Positions 37,853 to 46,243 of a stretch of DNA of 64,000 bases are shown here, in pieces (positions within the stretch are counted from its first letter, which is position 1; each line of letters opens with the position of its first letter). Made by a program: the position numbers and the translations under genes. The stretch is from Arcobacter defluvii (lineage in GTDB: Bacteria > Campylobacterota > Campylobacteria > Campylobacterales > Arcobacteraceae): contig NZ_CP053835.1 in the NCBI RefSeq assembly GCF_013201725.1, positions 2,914,001 through 2,978,000 on the forward strand, given 5' to 3'. The notes beneath the pieces were generated by a model. It ran no database searches and was not told the origin of the DNA. It was given only the letters and a program-made list of their open reading frames with translations.

Positions 37853-39101
37853 AAATACTATTTTAGTTGTTGATGATCAATCTATTAATATTGATTTTAT
37901 TGTTACTAATTTTAAAGATAAATATAATATCAAAGTAGCATCAAATGGCGAAATGGCTTTGAAGGTTTTGGATAAATTTGAGATAGATTTAGTTTTATTG
38001 GATATTCAAATGCCAATCATGGATGGTTATGAAACTATTAAAGAGATTAAGAAACAAGATAGATTCAAAGATTTACCTGTTATTTTTTTAACAGCAAAAA
38101 CAGATAGTGACTCTTTAATAAAAGGGTTTGAATTAGGAGCAAGAGATTATATAAGAAAACCTTTTAATACTAAAGAGTTGAATGTAAGAGTAAACAATCA
38201 TTTAGAGACATATAAATTAATTAAAAGATTAGAACTATCTTATAAAAACCTAGAAAAACTATTAGATACTCAAGCTAATATTGTGATTTTAACAAATGGT
38301 GAAGAGTTGAAGTTTGCTAATCGTAAATTTTTTGAGTTTTTAAATTTTGAGAATTTGGAAAAATTTAAAGAAAAACATAAATGTATTTGTGAATTTTTTA
38401 TAGAAGATAACAATTTTTTTCATCTAAAAAAGATTAAAGAAGGTTCAAACTGGTTACATGAAATAAACTTACTAGAAGATTCACAAAGAGTAGTGTTAAT
38501 TAAAAATGAGACAAAAGAGTTGGCTTTCTCTGTATCAATAAATCAATATGATATAGATACAATGATTGTAAATTTTACGGATATATCTGAAACTTTTAAC
38601 CAAAAAATGAAATTAGAGAAAAAAATTCTTCATGATAAACTAACAAATGCTTACAATAGAGAGTTTTTTGATCAAAATTATAAAAAGTTTATATCAGAAT
38701 ATAGTAGTTCAAACTCAAAACTAGCAATAGCTATGTTAGATATAGACCACTTTAAATTAGTAAATGATAATTATGGTCATGATATTGGAGATCAAGTATT
38801 AATTCAATTTGTAGATACTCTTAATAAAAACACTAGAAAAAATGATATTTTAGTTCGTTGGGGTGGAGAAGAGTTTATAATGATTTTAAAAATAGATGAA
38901 GCCTCTAATCTTCAAAAAATATTAGAATCTTTAAGAAAATCTATAGAGTCTTTTGATTTTAATATAGTTGGACATAAAACTTGCTCTATAGGTGGAACTA
39001 TTTACTTAGAAAATGAAGATATATTAAAAACCATAAAAAGAGCAGATGAGGCAGTTTATAAAGCAAAAGAGTTAGGAAGAAATAAAGTTGTAATTGTTTA
39101 A
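37842..39101 (+). CDS. response regulator diguanylate cyclase (REC-GGDEF), transposon cargo
   Basis: This protein has 419 residues from ATG 37842, which overlaps the kinase stop by 11 bp and has AAAGGA upstream. The receiver domain (1-120) has LVVDDQS and the phospho-acceptor in LVLLDIQMPIMDG. A middle segment (about 135-250) of PAS-like size is followed by a GGDEF domain with active site RWGGEEF. An RKND motif five residues before it is a canonical inhibitory I-site. It should make cyclic di-GMP when phosphorylated, probably by the hybrid kinase. The TAA stop codon shares its last base with the start of the IS remnant. Confidence 0.88.
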   Translation: MQNKNTILVVDDQSINIDFIVTNFKDKYNIKVASNGEMALKVLDKFEIDLVLLDIQMPIMDGYETIKEIKKQDRFKDLPVIFLTAKTDSDSLIKGFELGARDYIRKPFNTKELNVRVNNHLETYKLIKRLELSYKNLEKLLDTQANIVILTNGEELKFANRKFFEFLNFENLEKFKEKHKCICEFFIEDNNFFHLKKIKEGSNWLHEINLLEDSQRVVLIKNETKELAFSVSINQYDIDTMIVNFTDISETFNQKMKLEKKILHDKLTNAYNREFFDQNYKKFISEYSSSNSKLAIAMLDIDHFKLVNDNYGHDIGDQVLIQFVDTLNKNTRKNDILVRWGGEEFIMILKIDEASNLQKILESLRKSIESFDFNIVGHKTCSIGGTIYLENEDILKTIKRADEAVYKAKELGRNKVVIV

Positions 39102-39409
39102 TTTTTTTATTGATAATGAACATATATAAAAATTGTAAAATTATCATATATGGTTTTACACCTATATCACGCTTTTTAAAATTACTTTGCTTAAGAATAC
39201 TACTAAAATTTATATCCCTTAAAACTTCAACTATTGGATTTTTTAATACTTTATTCATAGCTGTTTCGATAAAATTGTCAAGTCCCATAAAAAAGCCCTA
39301 TGTAATGGTGTTTTGGTCAATGTTATTATAGCTAAAAGTGCCTATTTATGGGATTTAAGGAAGCTTTTTTATATAGGAAATTTATGATTTTCTATGTGCG
39401 AAAGTTGAG
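39101..39409 (-). mobile_element. truncated right-end copy of the IS (309 bp)
   Basis: This segment looks identical, base for base by eye, to 33115-33423, the right end of the full IS. It includes the first 62 transposase codons (ATG at 39288) and the terminal repeat. The catalytic part is absent; the junction is exactly at the stop codon of the diguanylate cyclase. The identity implies recent duplication. Confidence 0.87.
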
Positions 39410-39417
39410 ATTCCTAA
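39410..39417. repeat. 8-bp target-site duplication, right copy
   Basis: ATTCCTAA directly follows the right terminal repeat and equals 31946-31953. The response-regulator frame resumes in register from here. Confidence 0.88.
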
Positions 39418-39928
39418 ATTAAATGGAATTAAATTAGCAACAAAAATAAGAGAAAAAAATAAAAAAGTACCTATTATCTTTTTAACAGCATATAGTGATA
39501 AAGATAACCTCTTGCAAGCAATACATCTTCATGCTTTCTCATATTTAATCAAGCCATTTAAAATAAATGAATTAATAGAAACTATTGACAAATGTAAAAA
39601 AGAATTTTTCTGTGAATATTCAAATCCAAATCTAAAGAAATTGAGTCAGAATCTCATTTGGAATAAATTAAAAAAAGAGTTATATTTTAATAAAGAAAAA
39701 ATCTCATTAACTAAAAATGAATTATCTCTTATAAATCTTTTTGTGGAAAATGATTTTAAATTTTTTACACCTGAAGAAATAAATGAATATATCTTCTTAA
39801 ATCATGACCTAAAAAATAATTCAATAATTCAACTTATTTCACGATTAAAGAAAAAAATTACTGAAATAACAAGTGATTCTGAATTTTTTATCGAAAATAT
39901 TTACAATAAAGGCTATAGACTGAAATAA
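39410..39928 (+). pseudogene. response regulator gene, 3' part (interrupted)
   Basis: This is the remainder of the gene starting at 31778. It encodes the second half of the receiver domain (PIIFLTAYSDKD, then SYLIKPFK with the conserved Lys) and a winged-helix OmpR/PhoB-type DNA-binding domain (KISLTKNELSLINLF near its start, IYNKGYRLK at the end). An internal ATG at 39512 lacks a good ribosome site and would make only a fragment. The combined 228-residue protein would have been a normal-size regulator. Confidence 0.85.
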
Positions 39929-40055
39929 TTTGCTTCTAAAAGTAACAAAATAATTTTTTGCTAAATTTAGCTTAACATGAATTAATTATTTGTCATTTTT
40001 CTACTACAAAGTTGTACTATACTCCTTTATAAAAAAGGGAAGCAAAGGATGTGAA

Positions 40056-42008
40056 ATGTTAAGTAGTCTCAACACGAAAAAGAAATTATTTTTATTTCCT
40101 ATTCTATTTATTTTAATAGTAATAGGTTCGGCATTAGTGTATCAACACTATAATAATTTATCAACAGCAAGAAATAATGCTGCTATTTCAACAGAAATAT
40201 TTATCCAAAAAAATCTAAAGGGTAGAATTTCAGTTTATCAATTTCTATCAGAACCAACAGAAATAAAAGATAATAAAGTTCGAAGTGATTTTAAAGAATT
40301 AGTAGAAAGTGTTACTCAAGCTAAATTATCTTTTTCTTTAAAAAGAAATAGAGAATTATGTGATGAAATAATAAATTCAATAGAAAACTATTTAGATTTA
40401 TTTGGCTCTCTTGCAAAAGAAAAAATAAAAAGTTCTACTACAGGTGTAGAATCTCCTGATATAAAAACTATTTCATCAAAAATGGCAGAAATTGGACTAA
40501 AAGTTGAAGATAAAATTCAAGAAATAAATAAAAATGCAATTGATTTAAGAGATGAAGCATTTAATTCATTAAATACTGCATTAATTATTCTTGCTGTTGT
40601 TGCAATTTTAATCTTTATTTTAATATCTATATTTATCTCAAATGTTATTGTAAATTCATTGACATCATTTAAAAATGGTTTATTAATATTTTTCTCTTAT
40701 TTAAATAGAGAATCAAGTGAAGTTTCACTTCTAGATGACACTGCAAAAGATGAATTTGGAGAAATGTCAAAAGTTGTAAATGAGAATATAGCAAAAACTA
40801 AAAAAGGTATTGAAGAAGATAGAAAACTAATTGATGAAACAATTACTGTTTTAGGAGAATTTGAACAAGGTGATTTGTGTCAGAGATTAAATATCAATGT
40901 TTCTAATCCTGCTTTAATGCAATTAAAAGATGTTGTAAATAATATGGCAAATAATCTTGAATCAAACATAGACAATGTTCTTCATATTTTAGAAGAGTAT
41001 TCTTCTTATACTTATTTAAATAAAATTTCAACAAATAATTTAAAAGAGCATTTATTAAAACTTGCAAATGGAGTTAATACTCTTGGAGATTCTATTACTG
41101 AAATGTTGATAGAAAACAAATCAAATGGATTAACGCTTGATCAAAGTTCAAATATTTTACTTACTAATGTTGATAAACTAAATATAAGCTCAAACGAAGC
41201 AGCTTCATCTTTAGAAGAAACAGCTGCGGCTATTGAAGAGATTACAAGTAATATAAGACATAATACTGAAAGTATTGCAAAAATGGCAAATTTCTCAGAA
41301 AATGTAACTGCCTCTGCAACACATGGTGAAAAATTAGCAAATCAAACAAATGTTTCAATGGATGAAATAAACGCTCAAGTTACAGCAATCAATGAAGCAA
41401 TTACGGTAATTGATCAAATTGCATTCCAAACAAATATTTTATCATTAAATGCAGCTGTTGAAGCAGCAACTGCTGGAGAAGCTGGAAAAGGTTTTGCAGT
41501 TGTAGCTCAAGAAGTTAGAAATCTTGCTAGTAGAAGTGCTGAAGCAGCTAAAGAGATAAAAGAATTAGTTCAAAATGCTACGCAAAAAGCAAACCAAGGT
41601 AAAGAAATAGCTGGAAATATGATAGAAGGATATATTCAATTAAATGAAAATATTTCTCAAACTATCAACCTAATTTCAGATATTCAAAATGCTTCAAAAG
41701 AGCAACTTTTAGGAATTGAGCAAATAAATGATGCTGTTAATCAACTTGACCAACAAACACAACAAAATGCAATGGTAGCAAGTCAAACGCATGATGTTGC
41801 TATTCTAACAGATGAAATTGCTAAATTAGTTGTAAGTAGTGCAGATGAAAAAGAATTTGCAGGGAAAAATGATGTAAAAGCTAGAAATATAGATAAAGCT
41901 ACTCACCATAAACCAACAACAAAATCTACTACAAAAAGTACAGCAAAAAAAGAAGATACTAAAATAGTATCTAAAAAAATTAATGATGAAGAGTGGGAAA
42001 GTTTTTAA
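40056..42008 (+). CDS. methyl-accepting chemotaxis protein
   Basis: This chemoreceptor has 650 residues from ATG 40056 (AAAGGA seven bases upstream; an earlier TTG in frame at 39990 lacks one). A membrane helix (about 11-30), a periplasmic four-helix-type sensor domain (30-175) and a second helix (about 175-200) precede a long cytoplasmic coiled coil. The signalling tip is [21 protein letters not shown]. The C-terminus ends EEWESF, which fits the W-x-x-F tether recognised by methylation enzymes such as CheR. The tail before it is Lys/Thr-rich and flexible. The ligand is unknown. Confidence 0.9.
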   Translation: MLSSLNTKKKLFLFPILFILIVIGSALVYQHYNNLSTARNNAAISTEIFIQKNLKGRISVYQFLSEPTEIKDNKVRSDFKELVESVTQAKLSFSLKRNRELCDEIINSIENYLDLFGSLAKEKIKSSTTGVESPDIKTISSKMAEIGLKVEDKIQEINKNAIDLRDEAFNSLNTALIILAVVAILIFILISIFISNVIVNSLTSFKNGLLIFFSYLNRESSEVSLLDDTAKDEFGEMSKVVNENIAKTKKGIEEDRKLIDETITVLGEFEQGDLCQRLNINVSNPALMQLKDVVNNMANNLESNIDNVLHILEEYSSYTYLNKISTNNLKEHLLKLANGVNTLGDSITEMLIENKSNGLTLDQSSNILLTNVDKLNISSNEAASSLEETAAAIEEITSNIRHNTESIAKMANFSENVTASATHGEKLANQTNVSMDEINAQVTAINEAITVIDQIAFQTNILSLNAAVEAATAGEAGKGFAVVAQEVRNLASRSAEAAKEIKELVQNATQKANQGKEIAGNMIEGYIQLNENISQTINLISDIQNASKEQLLGIEQINDAVNQLDQQTQQNAMVASQTHDVAILTDEIAKLVVSSADEKEFAGKNDVKARNIDKATHHKPTTKSTTKSTAKKEDTKIVSKKINDEEWESF

Positions 42009-42018
42009 TCCCACTTTT
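41992..42018 (+). terminator. terminator at the end of the chemoreceptor gene
   Basis: AGTGGGA (41992-41998) pairs with TCCCACT (42009-42015), followed by TTT. The stem overlaps the last codons and stop codon of the gene. Confidence 0.6.
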
Positions 42019-42088
42019 AAATTATTAAAAACAAATAACTAAATCTTGTACATTATAAATAGTGTCAAGAAAAAGAGGTTAAGTAAGT

Positions 42089-44698
42089 ATGTATATTTTG
42101 AATTATCATTACAAAAATAAAATTCATTTAAAGAATTTTTTACAAAAAAACCATATTAAAAATTCAAATAAACTTTTTATTCAAATTTTACATACTGGAA
42201 AAGATTTAAAAAAAGTTTTAAAAATAAAAGATTTTTTAGAAAGAATCTTTTCAAAAGCCTCTATTTTAGGAACTGTAAGTTCAGGAATAATTTCAAATGA
42301 AGAGATAATAGATGATGATATTATCATCTCTTTTTCTATTTTTAAAGCCTCTAAAACTTTATCTAAAGGATATAAAAATATAGATTTAGAAGATATCTTA
42401 AATGATTTATCTCAAAATATTATAAAATCAAATACTAAACTTCTTATTGCTTTTACAAATGTTTTTGCTTTTGATTCTTCAAATTTCTTAATGAAACTTA
42501 ATGAAAAATTTCCAAATCTTGTTATTGCAGGGGGAAATACGGGGAATTATTATGAACAAATAAATCCAAATATTTTTACAAAAGATATTTTGGATTGTGA
42601 TTTAGTAGTTACAACCATAAATTCTGACGTTTTAGAAGTTAAAACAGATTATCTATTTAACTGGGAAACTATAGGTGAAGAGATGATTATCACAAAATCA
42701 GATAAAGCCACAGTTTATACAATAGATAACAAAAAAGCAATTAATGTTTACAAAGAGTATCTTGGTGATGAAATTACATCAAATTTACTTGAAAATGCTG
42801 GACAATTTCCTTTAATTTATACAGATTCAAATGTGGAGATTGCAAGGGGAATTATAGATTATGATAATGAAAACGGATCTATTACTTTTGCAGGGGAGAT
42901 TCCTCAAAAGAAAAAAGTAAAATTTGGGTTTGCAAATATTGACTCTATTAAACTACACAATAAACAAAAACTTTTATCTTTATATAAAAATAAACAAGAA
43001 GGTGTCTTTATCTATTCTTGTGCAGCAAGACGTGAAATGCTTGGTACATATTTTGAAAAAGAGATGAAAATCTTAAATTGTTTAGGACCTAGTAGTGGTT
43101 TAGTTCTTTTTGGCGAATTTTTCCATAATAAAACGTGTAATTGTAATAATTTATTAAATATCACTTCAACCTTTGTAACATTAAATGAGAAAGAATTAGA
43201 AGAAGAAATATCATTTAAAGATATAAAAATCAAAACATCAAAAAAAGATATAAAGCTAAACGCACTTACAAATCTTATAAAAAAAACAAGTGAAAAACTT
43301 GATGAAAACAACTATTATCTAAAACAATTTAAAGAATTAGTTGAAGAATCTTCTATTTATTCAACAACAAATGAAATGGGTGAAATTACTTATGTAAATG
43401 AAAACTTTGAAAAATCAAGTGGTTTTAGTAGAAAAGAACTTATCGGACAAAATCATAATCTTGTTAGACACCCTGAAAATAAAAGTTCACAATTTATCAA
43501 TTTATGGGAAACTATAAGTAAAGGTAAAACTTGGCATGGGCTTATAAAAAATAAAAGAAAAGATGGAAGTTCATATCATGTTTTATCAGATATTGCACCA
43601 ATTTATTATAAAAATGGTGATTTTAGAGAATATCTTGGAATTAGACATGATGTTACTGAACTTGAAGAATATAAAATACTTTTAAAATATGAACTTGATA
43701 ATACAAGTAAAACTTTAGCTGATAATCTTAATTATACAAAACAATATGAAAATGCTGTTAATACTTCTGTTGCAATTATAAAAATTGATAAAAATCTTAT
43801 AATCACCTATACAAATGATAAATTTTTGGAATTAACTCAATATAAAGAAGATGAGTTATTAGGTCTTTCTTGGGATAAATTACTTGATATAAAACATAAA
43901 AACAATGGTGATTTCGAGAATATTTCTAAAAGATTAAATGAAGGGGAAGTTGTAAATTATATTTTAAATAAAGTAGGAAAAAATGGAGAAACTTTTATCA
44001 CAAGATCTAACTTTTATCCTATTACAAATTTAAAAAATGAAACTATTGAATATATAAATGTTTTAACTGATGTAACTGATATATTCAATTTAAATGAAGA
44101 GATAACAAACACACAAAAAGAAGTTGTATTTACAATGGGTGCCATTGGAGAAACAAGATCTCAAGAAACAGGACTTCACGTAAAAAGAGTTGCTGAATAC
44201 TCTTATTTACTTGCTATTTTATCTGGATTAAGTGAAGAAGATGCAAATTTATTAAGACAAGCAAGTCCTATGCATGATATAGGAAAAGTTGGTATTCCTG
44301 ATAATATCCTAAATAAACCAGGCGTTTTAACTCCTGAAGAATTTGAGATTATGAAAACTCATGCTCAATTAGGTTATGAAATGCTAAAACACTCAAAAAG
44401 AGAGATTCTAAAAGCATCAGCTATAGTTGCAAGAGAACATCATGAAAAATGGGATGGAAGTGGTTATCCAAGAGGGTTAAAAGGCGAGAACATCCATATT
44501 TATGGAAGAATAACTGCAATAGCTGATGTTTTCGATGCCTTAGGTCATGATAGAATTTATAAAAAAGCTTGGCCTTTAGAAGATATTTATAAACTATTAA
44601 AAGAAGAAAAAGGCAAACATTTTGACCCAAATTTAATAGATGTATTTTTTAATAATTTAGATAAATTTTTAGAAATCAAAGAACTTTTAGATGATTAA
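42089..44698 (+). CDS. FIST-PAS-PAS-HD-GYP signalling protein
   Basis: This is an 869-residue cytoplasmic protein. The first 370 residues form a FIST sensory domain (N and C parts; FIYSCAARREMLG near 305-320 is the FIST_C hallmark). Two PAS domains follow (about 415-530 and 550-665; NLVRHPE and WHGLIKNKRKDGS are typical of Aer-like PAS), then an HD-GYP domain with HDIGKVGIPD (about 730) and HHEKWDGSGYP (about 790). All metal-binding His and Asp are present, so it should hydrolyse cyclic di-GMP. The sensed cue may be a small molecule such as an amino acid (FIST) or redox state (PAS). It is next to a chemoreceptor but probably transcribed separately. Confidence 0.85.
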   Translation: MYILNYHYKNKIHLKNFLQKNHIKNSNKLFIQILHTGKDLKKVLKIKDFLERIFSKASILGTVSSGIISNEEIIDDDIIISFSIFKASKTLSKGYKNIDLEDILNDLSQNIIKSNTKLLIAFTNVFAFDSSNFLMKLNEKFPNLVIAGGNTGNYYEQINPNIFTKDILDCDLVVTTINSDVLEVKTDYLFNWETIGEEMIITKSDKATVYTIDNKKAINVYKEYLGDEITSNLLENAGQFPLIYTDSNVEIARGIIDYDNENGSITFAGEIPQKKKVKFGFANIDSIKLHNKQKLLSLYKNKQEGVFIYSCAARREMLGTYFEKEMKILNCLGPSSGLVLFGEFFHNKTCNCNNLLNITSTFVTLNEKELEEEISFKDIKIKTSKKDIKLNALTNLIKKTSEKLDENNYYLKQFKELVEESSIYSTTNEMGEITYVNENFEKSSGFSRKELIGQNHNLVRHPENKSSQFINLWETISKGKTWHGLIKNKRKDGSSYHVLSDIAPIYYKNGDFREYLGIRHDVTELEEYKILLKYELDNTSKTLADNLNYTKQYENAVNTSVAIIKIDKNLIITYTNDKFLELTQYKEDELLGLSWDKLLDIKHKNNGDFENISKRLNEGEVVNYILNKVGKNGETFITRSNFYPITNLKNETIEYINVLTDVTDIFNLNEEITNTQKEVVFTMGAIGETRSQETGLHVKRVAEYSYLLAILSGLSEEDANLLRQASPMHDIGKVGIPDNILNKPGVLTPEEFEIMKTHAQLGYEMLKHSKREILKASAIVAREHHEKWDGSGYPRGLKGENIHIYGRITAIADVFDALGHDRIYKKAWPLEDIYKLLKEEKGKHFDPNLIDVFFNNLDKFLEIKELLDD

Positions 44699-44726
44699 AG
44701 TATAAAAGAATTTATCTTTTATACTT
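44698..44726. terminator. hairpin between convergent genes
   Basis: AAGTATAAAAGA (44698-44709) pairs perfectly with TCTTTTATACTT (44715-44726) around ATTTA. It spans the ends of the HD-GYP gene and the convergent hypothetical gene and may terminate both. T-runs are weak on both sides. Confidence 0.5.
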
Positions 44727-45102
44727 CTAATTCAAAAAATGATTCATCAACTTTTTCATATTTTGCAACTGAACAAGTGATTTTTACTGCATTTTCATAA
44801 TCTTTAAACTCTTCAACAAATAATTTTTGTAATTTTTCTATTTCTACAGCTCTAAATATAAAATATCCTAAAACTTCAGTTCCTCTTGAGCCTGTTTTTT
44901 CTATTCCAAAGCTGTCAAATTTCCAATCAATACCTCTTGTAAAAAAGAAAACTTCTGTAATTCTACTTTCTAACTCTTCTCTTACTTTATTATCATATGC
45001 TTTTAAATGTACATAAAAAGCTACATTTGTATTAAATTTAGATTGAACTAACTTTTCTTGCTCAATTGTTGTTGGTTTTTCTATTATGTTTATATTGCTC
45101 AT
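44719..45102 (-). CDS. conserved-looking hypothetical protein
   Basis: This 127-residue soluble protein is rich in charged residues, with an alternating strand/helix look (NVAFYVHLKAYDNKVREELE, then TEVLGYFIFRAVEIEKLQKL). It has no signal peptide or membrane helix. I do not recognise a family. It is flanked by the HD-GYP gene (convergent) and the hemerythrin gene (divergent). The start ATG at 45102 has only a weak ribosome site. Its composition is like that of other genes in the window, so it is probably real. Confidence 0.6.
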   Translation of the reverse strand: MSNINIIEKPTTIEQEKLVQSKFNTNVAFYVHLKAYDNKVREELESRITEVFFFTRGIDWKFDSFGIEKTGSRGTEVLGYFIFRAVEIEKLQKLFVEEFKDYENAVKITCSVAKYEKVDESFFELEV

Positions 45103-45281
45103 TTTTAAATGCTTCCTAGTTTTTTGCGTATTATAGTAAAGTTTTTTGAAATAAAACTTGTAAAATCTACTTAAACAAATTATTTTTAGCTATTTTTCAA
45201 GTTAATAAAAATAATAAAATTCTTTTTACTCTTATTTTTATTATTTTATTATATAATTTTTTTTTATAACAAAGGTATCTT

Positions 45282-46121
45282 ATGAATTATATATTAAATA
45301 GTAATACTTCAATTATTTGGAAGTCTGAATATAACATCAATAATTTAAAAATTGATAGAGAACATCAACATTTATTTGCAATTGCAAGAGAAGCACTAAA
45401 TATCTCAAAATTTAAAAAAAATAATGAACAAATTGATAAATTAAAAAAAATAATAACAAAACTTTTTGATTATGTTGGAACACATTTTAGTAATGAGCAA
45501 AAATATATGGAAAAAATAAAATATCCTGATTTAGAAAAACACAAACTTCTTCATAAAAATATGTTAAATATGCTTACAAAACTTGTTTCAGAACTAAATA
45601 ATATGGAAATAGAAGAAATTCAAAAGTCACTATATGATTTTATTGAAGAGTATTTTATAAGACATATTATATTAGAAGATAAAAAAATTCAACTTTGGAA
45701 TACAAATCTTGAAGACTTAAAAAAGAATTTTGGATGGAAAGAGATTTATAGTGTTAATAATACCAAAATTGATGCAGAACATAAACGACTTTTTGATATT
45801 GCCCAAGAGGCTTTTATTGAAGTTGATGAGGAATTAAAAGCTTCAAAAATTAAAACTATTTTGACTAAATTGTATGACTATATGAAAACTCATTTTAAAC
45901 ATGAAGAACACTATATGCAAGAGATAAATTATCCTTACATAAAAGAGCATAAAAAACTACATGCAGAAATAATTTTGACAATAAATAATTTTGTAAAAAA
46001 ACTTCCAGATTTAAATGATACTCTTTTTGAAAAAGAGTTAGCAAAGATAATAGATATTGCATTAGTTCATCATATAATTCAAGAAGATAGAAAAATTATC
46101 AATTGGGCAAGGAATAATTAG
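45282..46121 (+). CDS. tandem bacteriohemerythrin
   Basis: This is a 279-residue protein made of two hemerythrin domains (about 10-140 and 150-278). Each keeps the di-iron ligand pattern: DREHQHLF, THFSNEQKYM, EKHKLLHKN, RHIILEDKK in the first, and DAEHKRLF, THFKHEEHYM, KEHKKLHAE, HHIIQEDRK in the second. Hemerythrins bind oxygen (or NO) reversibly. Single-domain forms are common in microaerophiles, and this one probably arose by internal duplication. No membrane or signalling domain is fused. AAAGG precedes the ATG. Confidence 0.9.
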   Translation: MNYILNSNTSIIWKSEYNINNLKIDREHQHLFAIAREALNISKFKKNNEQIDKLKKIITKLFDYVGTHFSNEQKYMEKIKYPDLEKHKLLHKNMLNMLTKLVSELNNMEIEEIQKSLYDFIEEYFIRHIILEDKKIQLWNTNLEDLKKNFGWKEIYSVNNTKIDAEHKRLFDIAQEAFIEVDEELKASKIKTILTKLYDYMKTHFKHEEHYMQEINYPYIKEHKKLHAEIILTINNFVKKLPDLNDTLFEKELAKIIDIALVHHIIQEDRKIINWARNN

Positions 46122-46243
46122 AAATTATCTTATTTTTTACTTAACAAAGGCTAAAAGATAAATTTTATTATCAACATTTTTATGTTATTATTCTTTCTAT
46201 TTTATTTTTAATAATTCACTCTTTTAATATAGGCAAAATAATC

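Larger units (their letters stand above)
31954..39409. mobile_element. composite-transposon-like insertion carrying two signalling genes
   Basis: A 7,456-bp unit is inserted in a response regulator gene. The left part is a complete IS (31954-33423) and the right part is the last 309 bp of the same IS in the same orientation (39101-39409). The outer ends are inverted repeats (CTCAACTTTCGCACATA), and an 8-bp duplication ATTCCTAA flanks the whole unit but not the inner ends. Between the IS copies lie a hybrid histidine kinase and a diguanylate cyclase. The unit could have moved as a composite transposon, or formed by integration of an IS-cargo circle into an IS already in the gene. Confidence 0.82.

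Noticed and set aside
38998-39288. Minus-strand frame of 96 codons as a separate gene
   Set aside because: Its first part is the transposase N-terminus in the IS remnant; the rest is antisense of the diguanylate cyclase.
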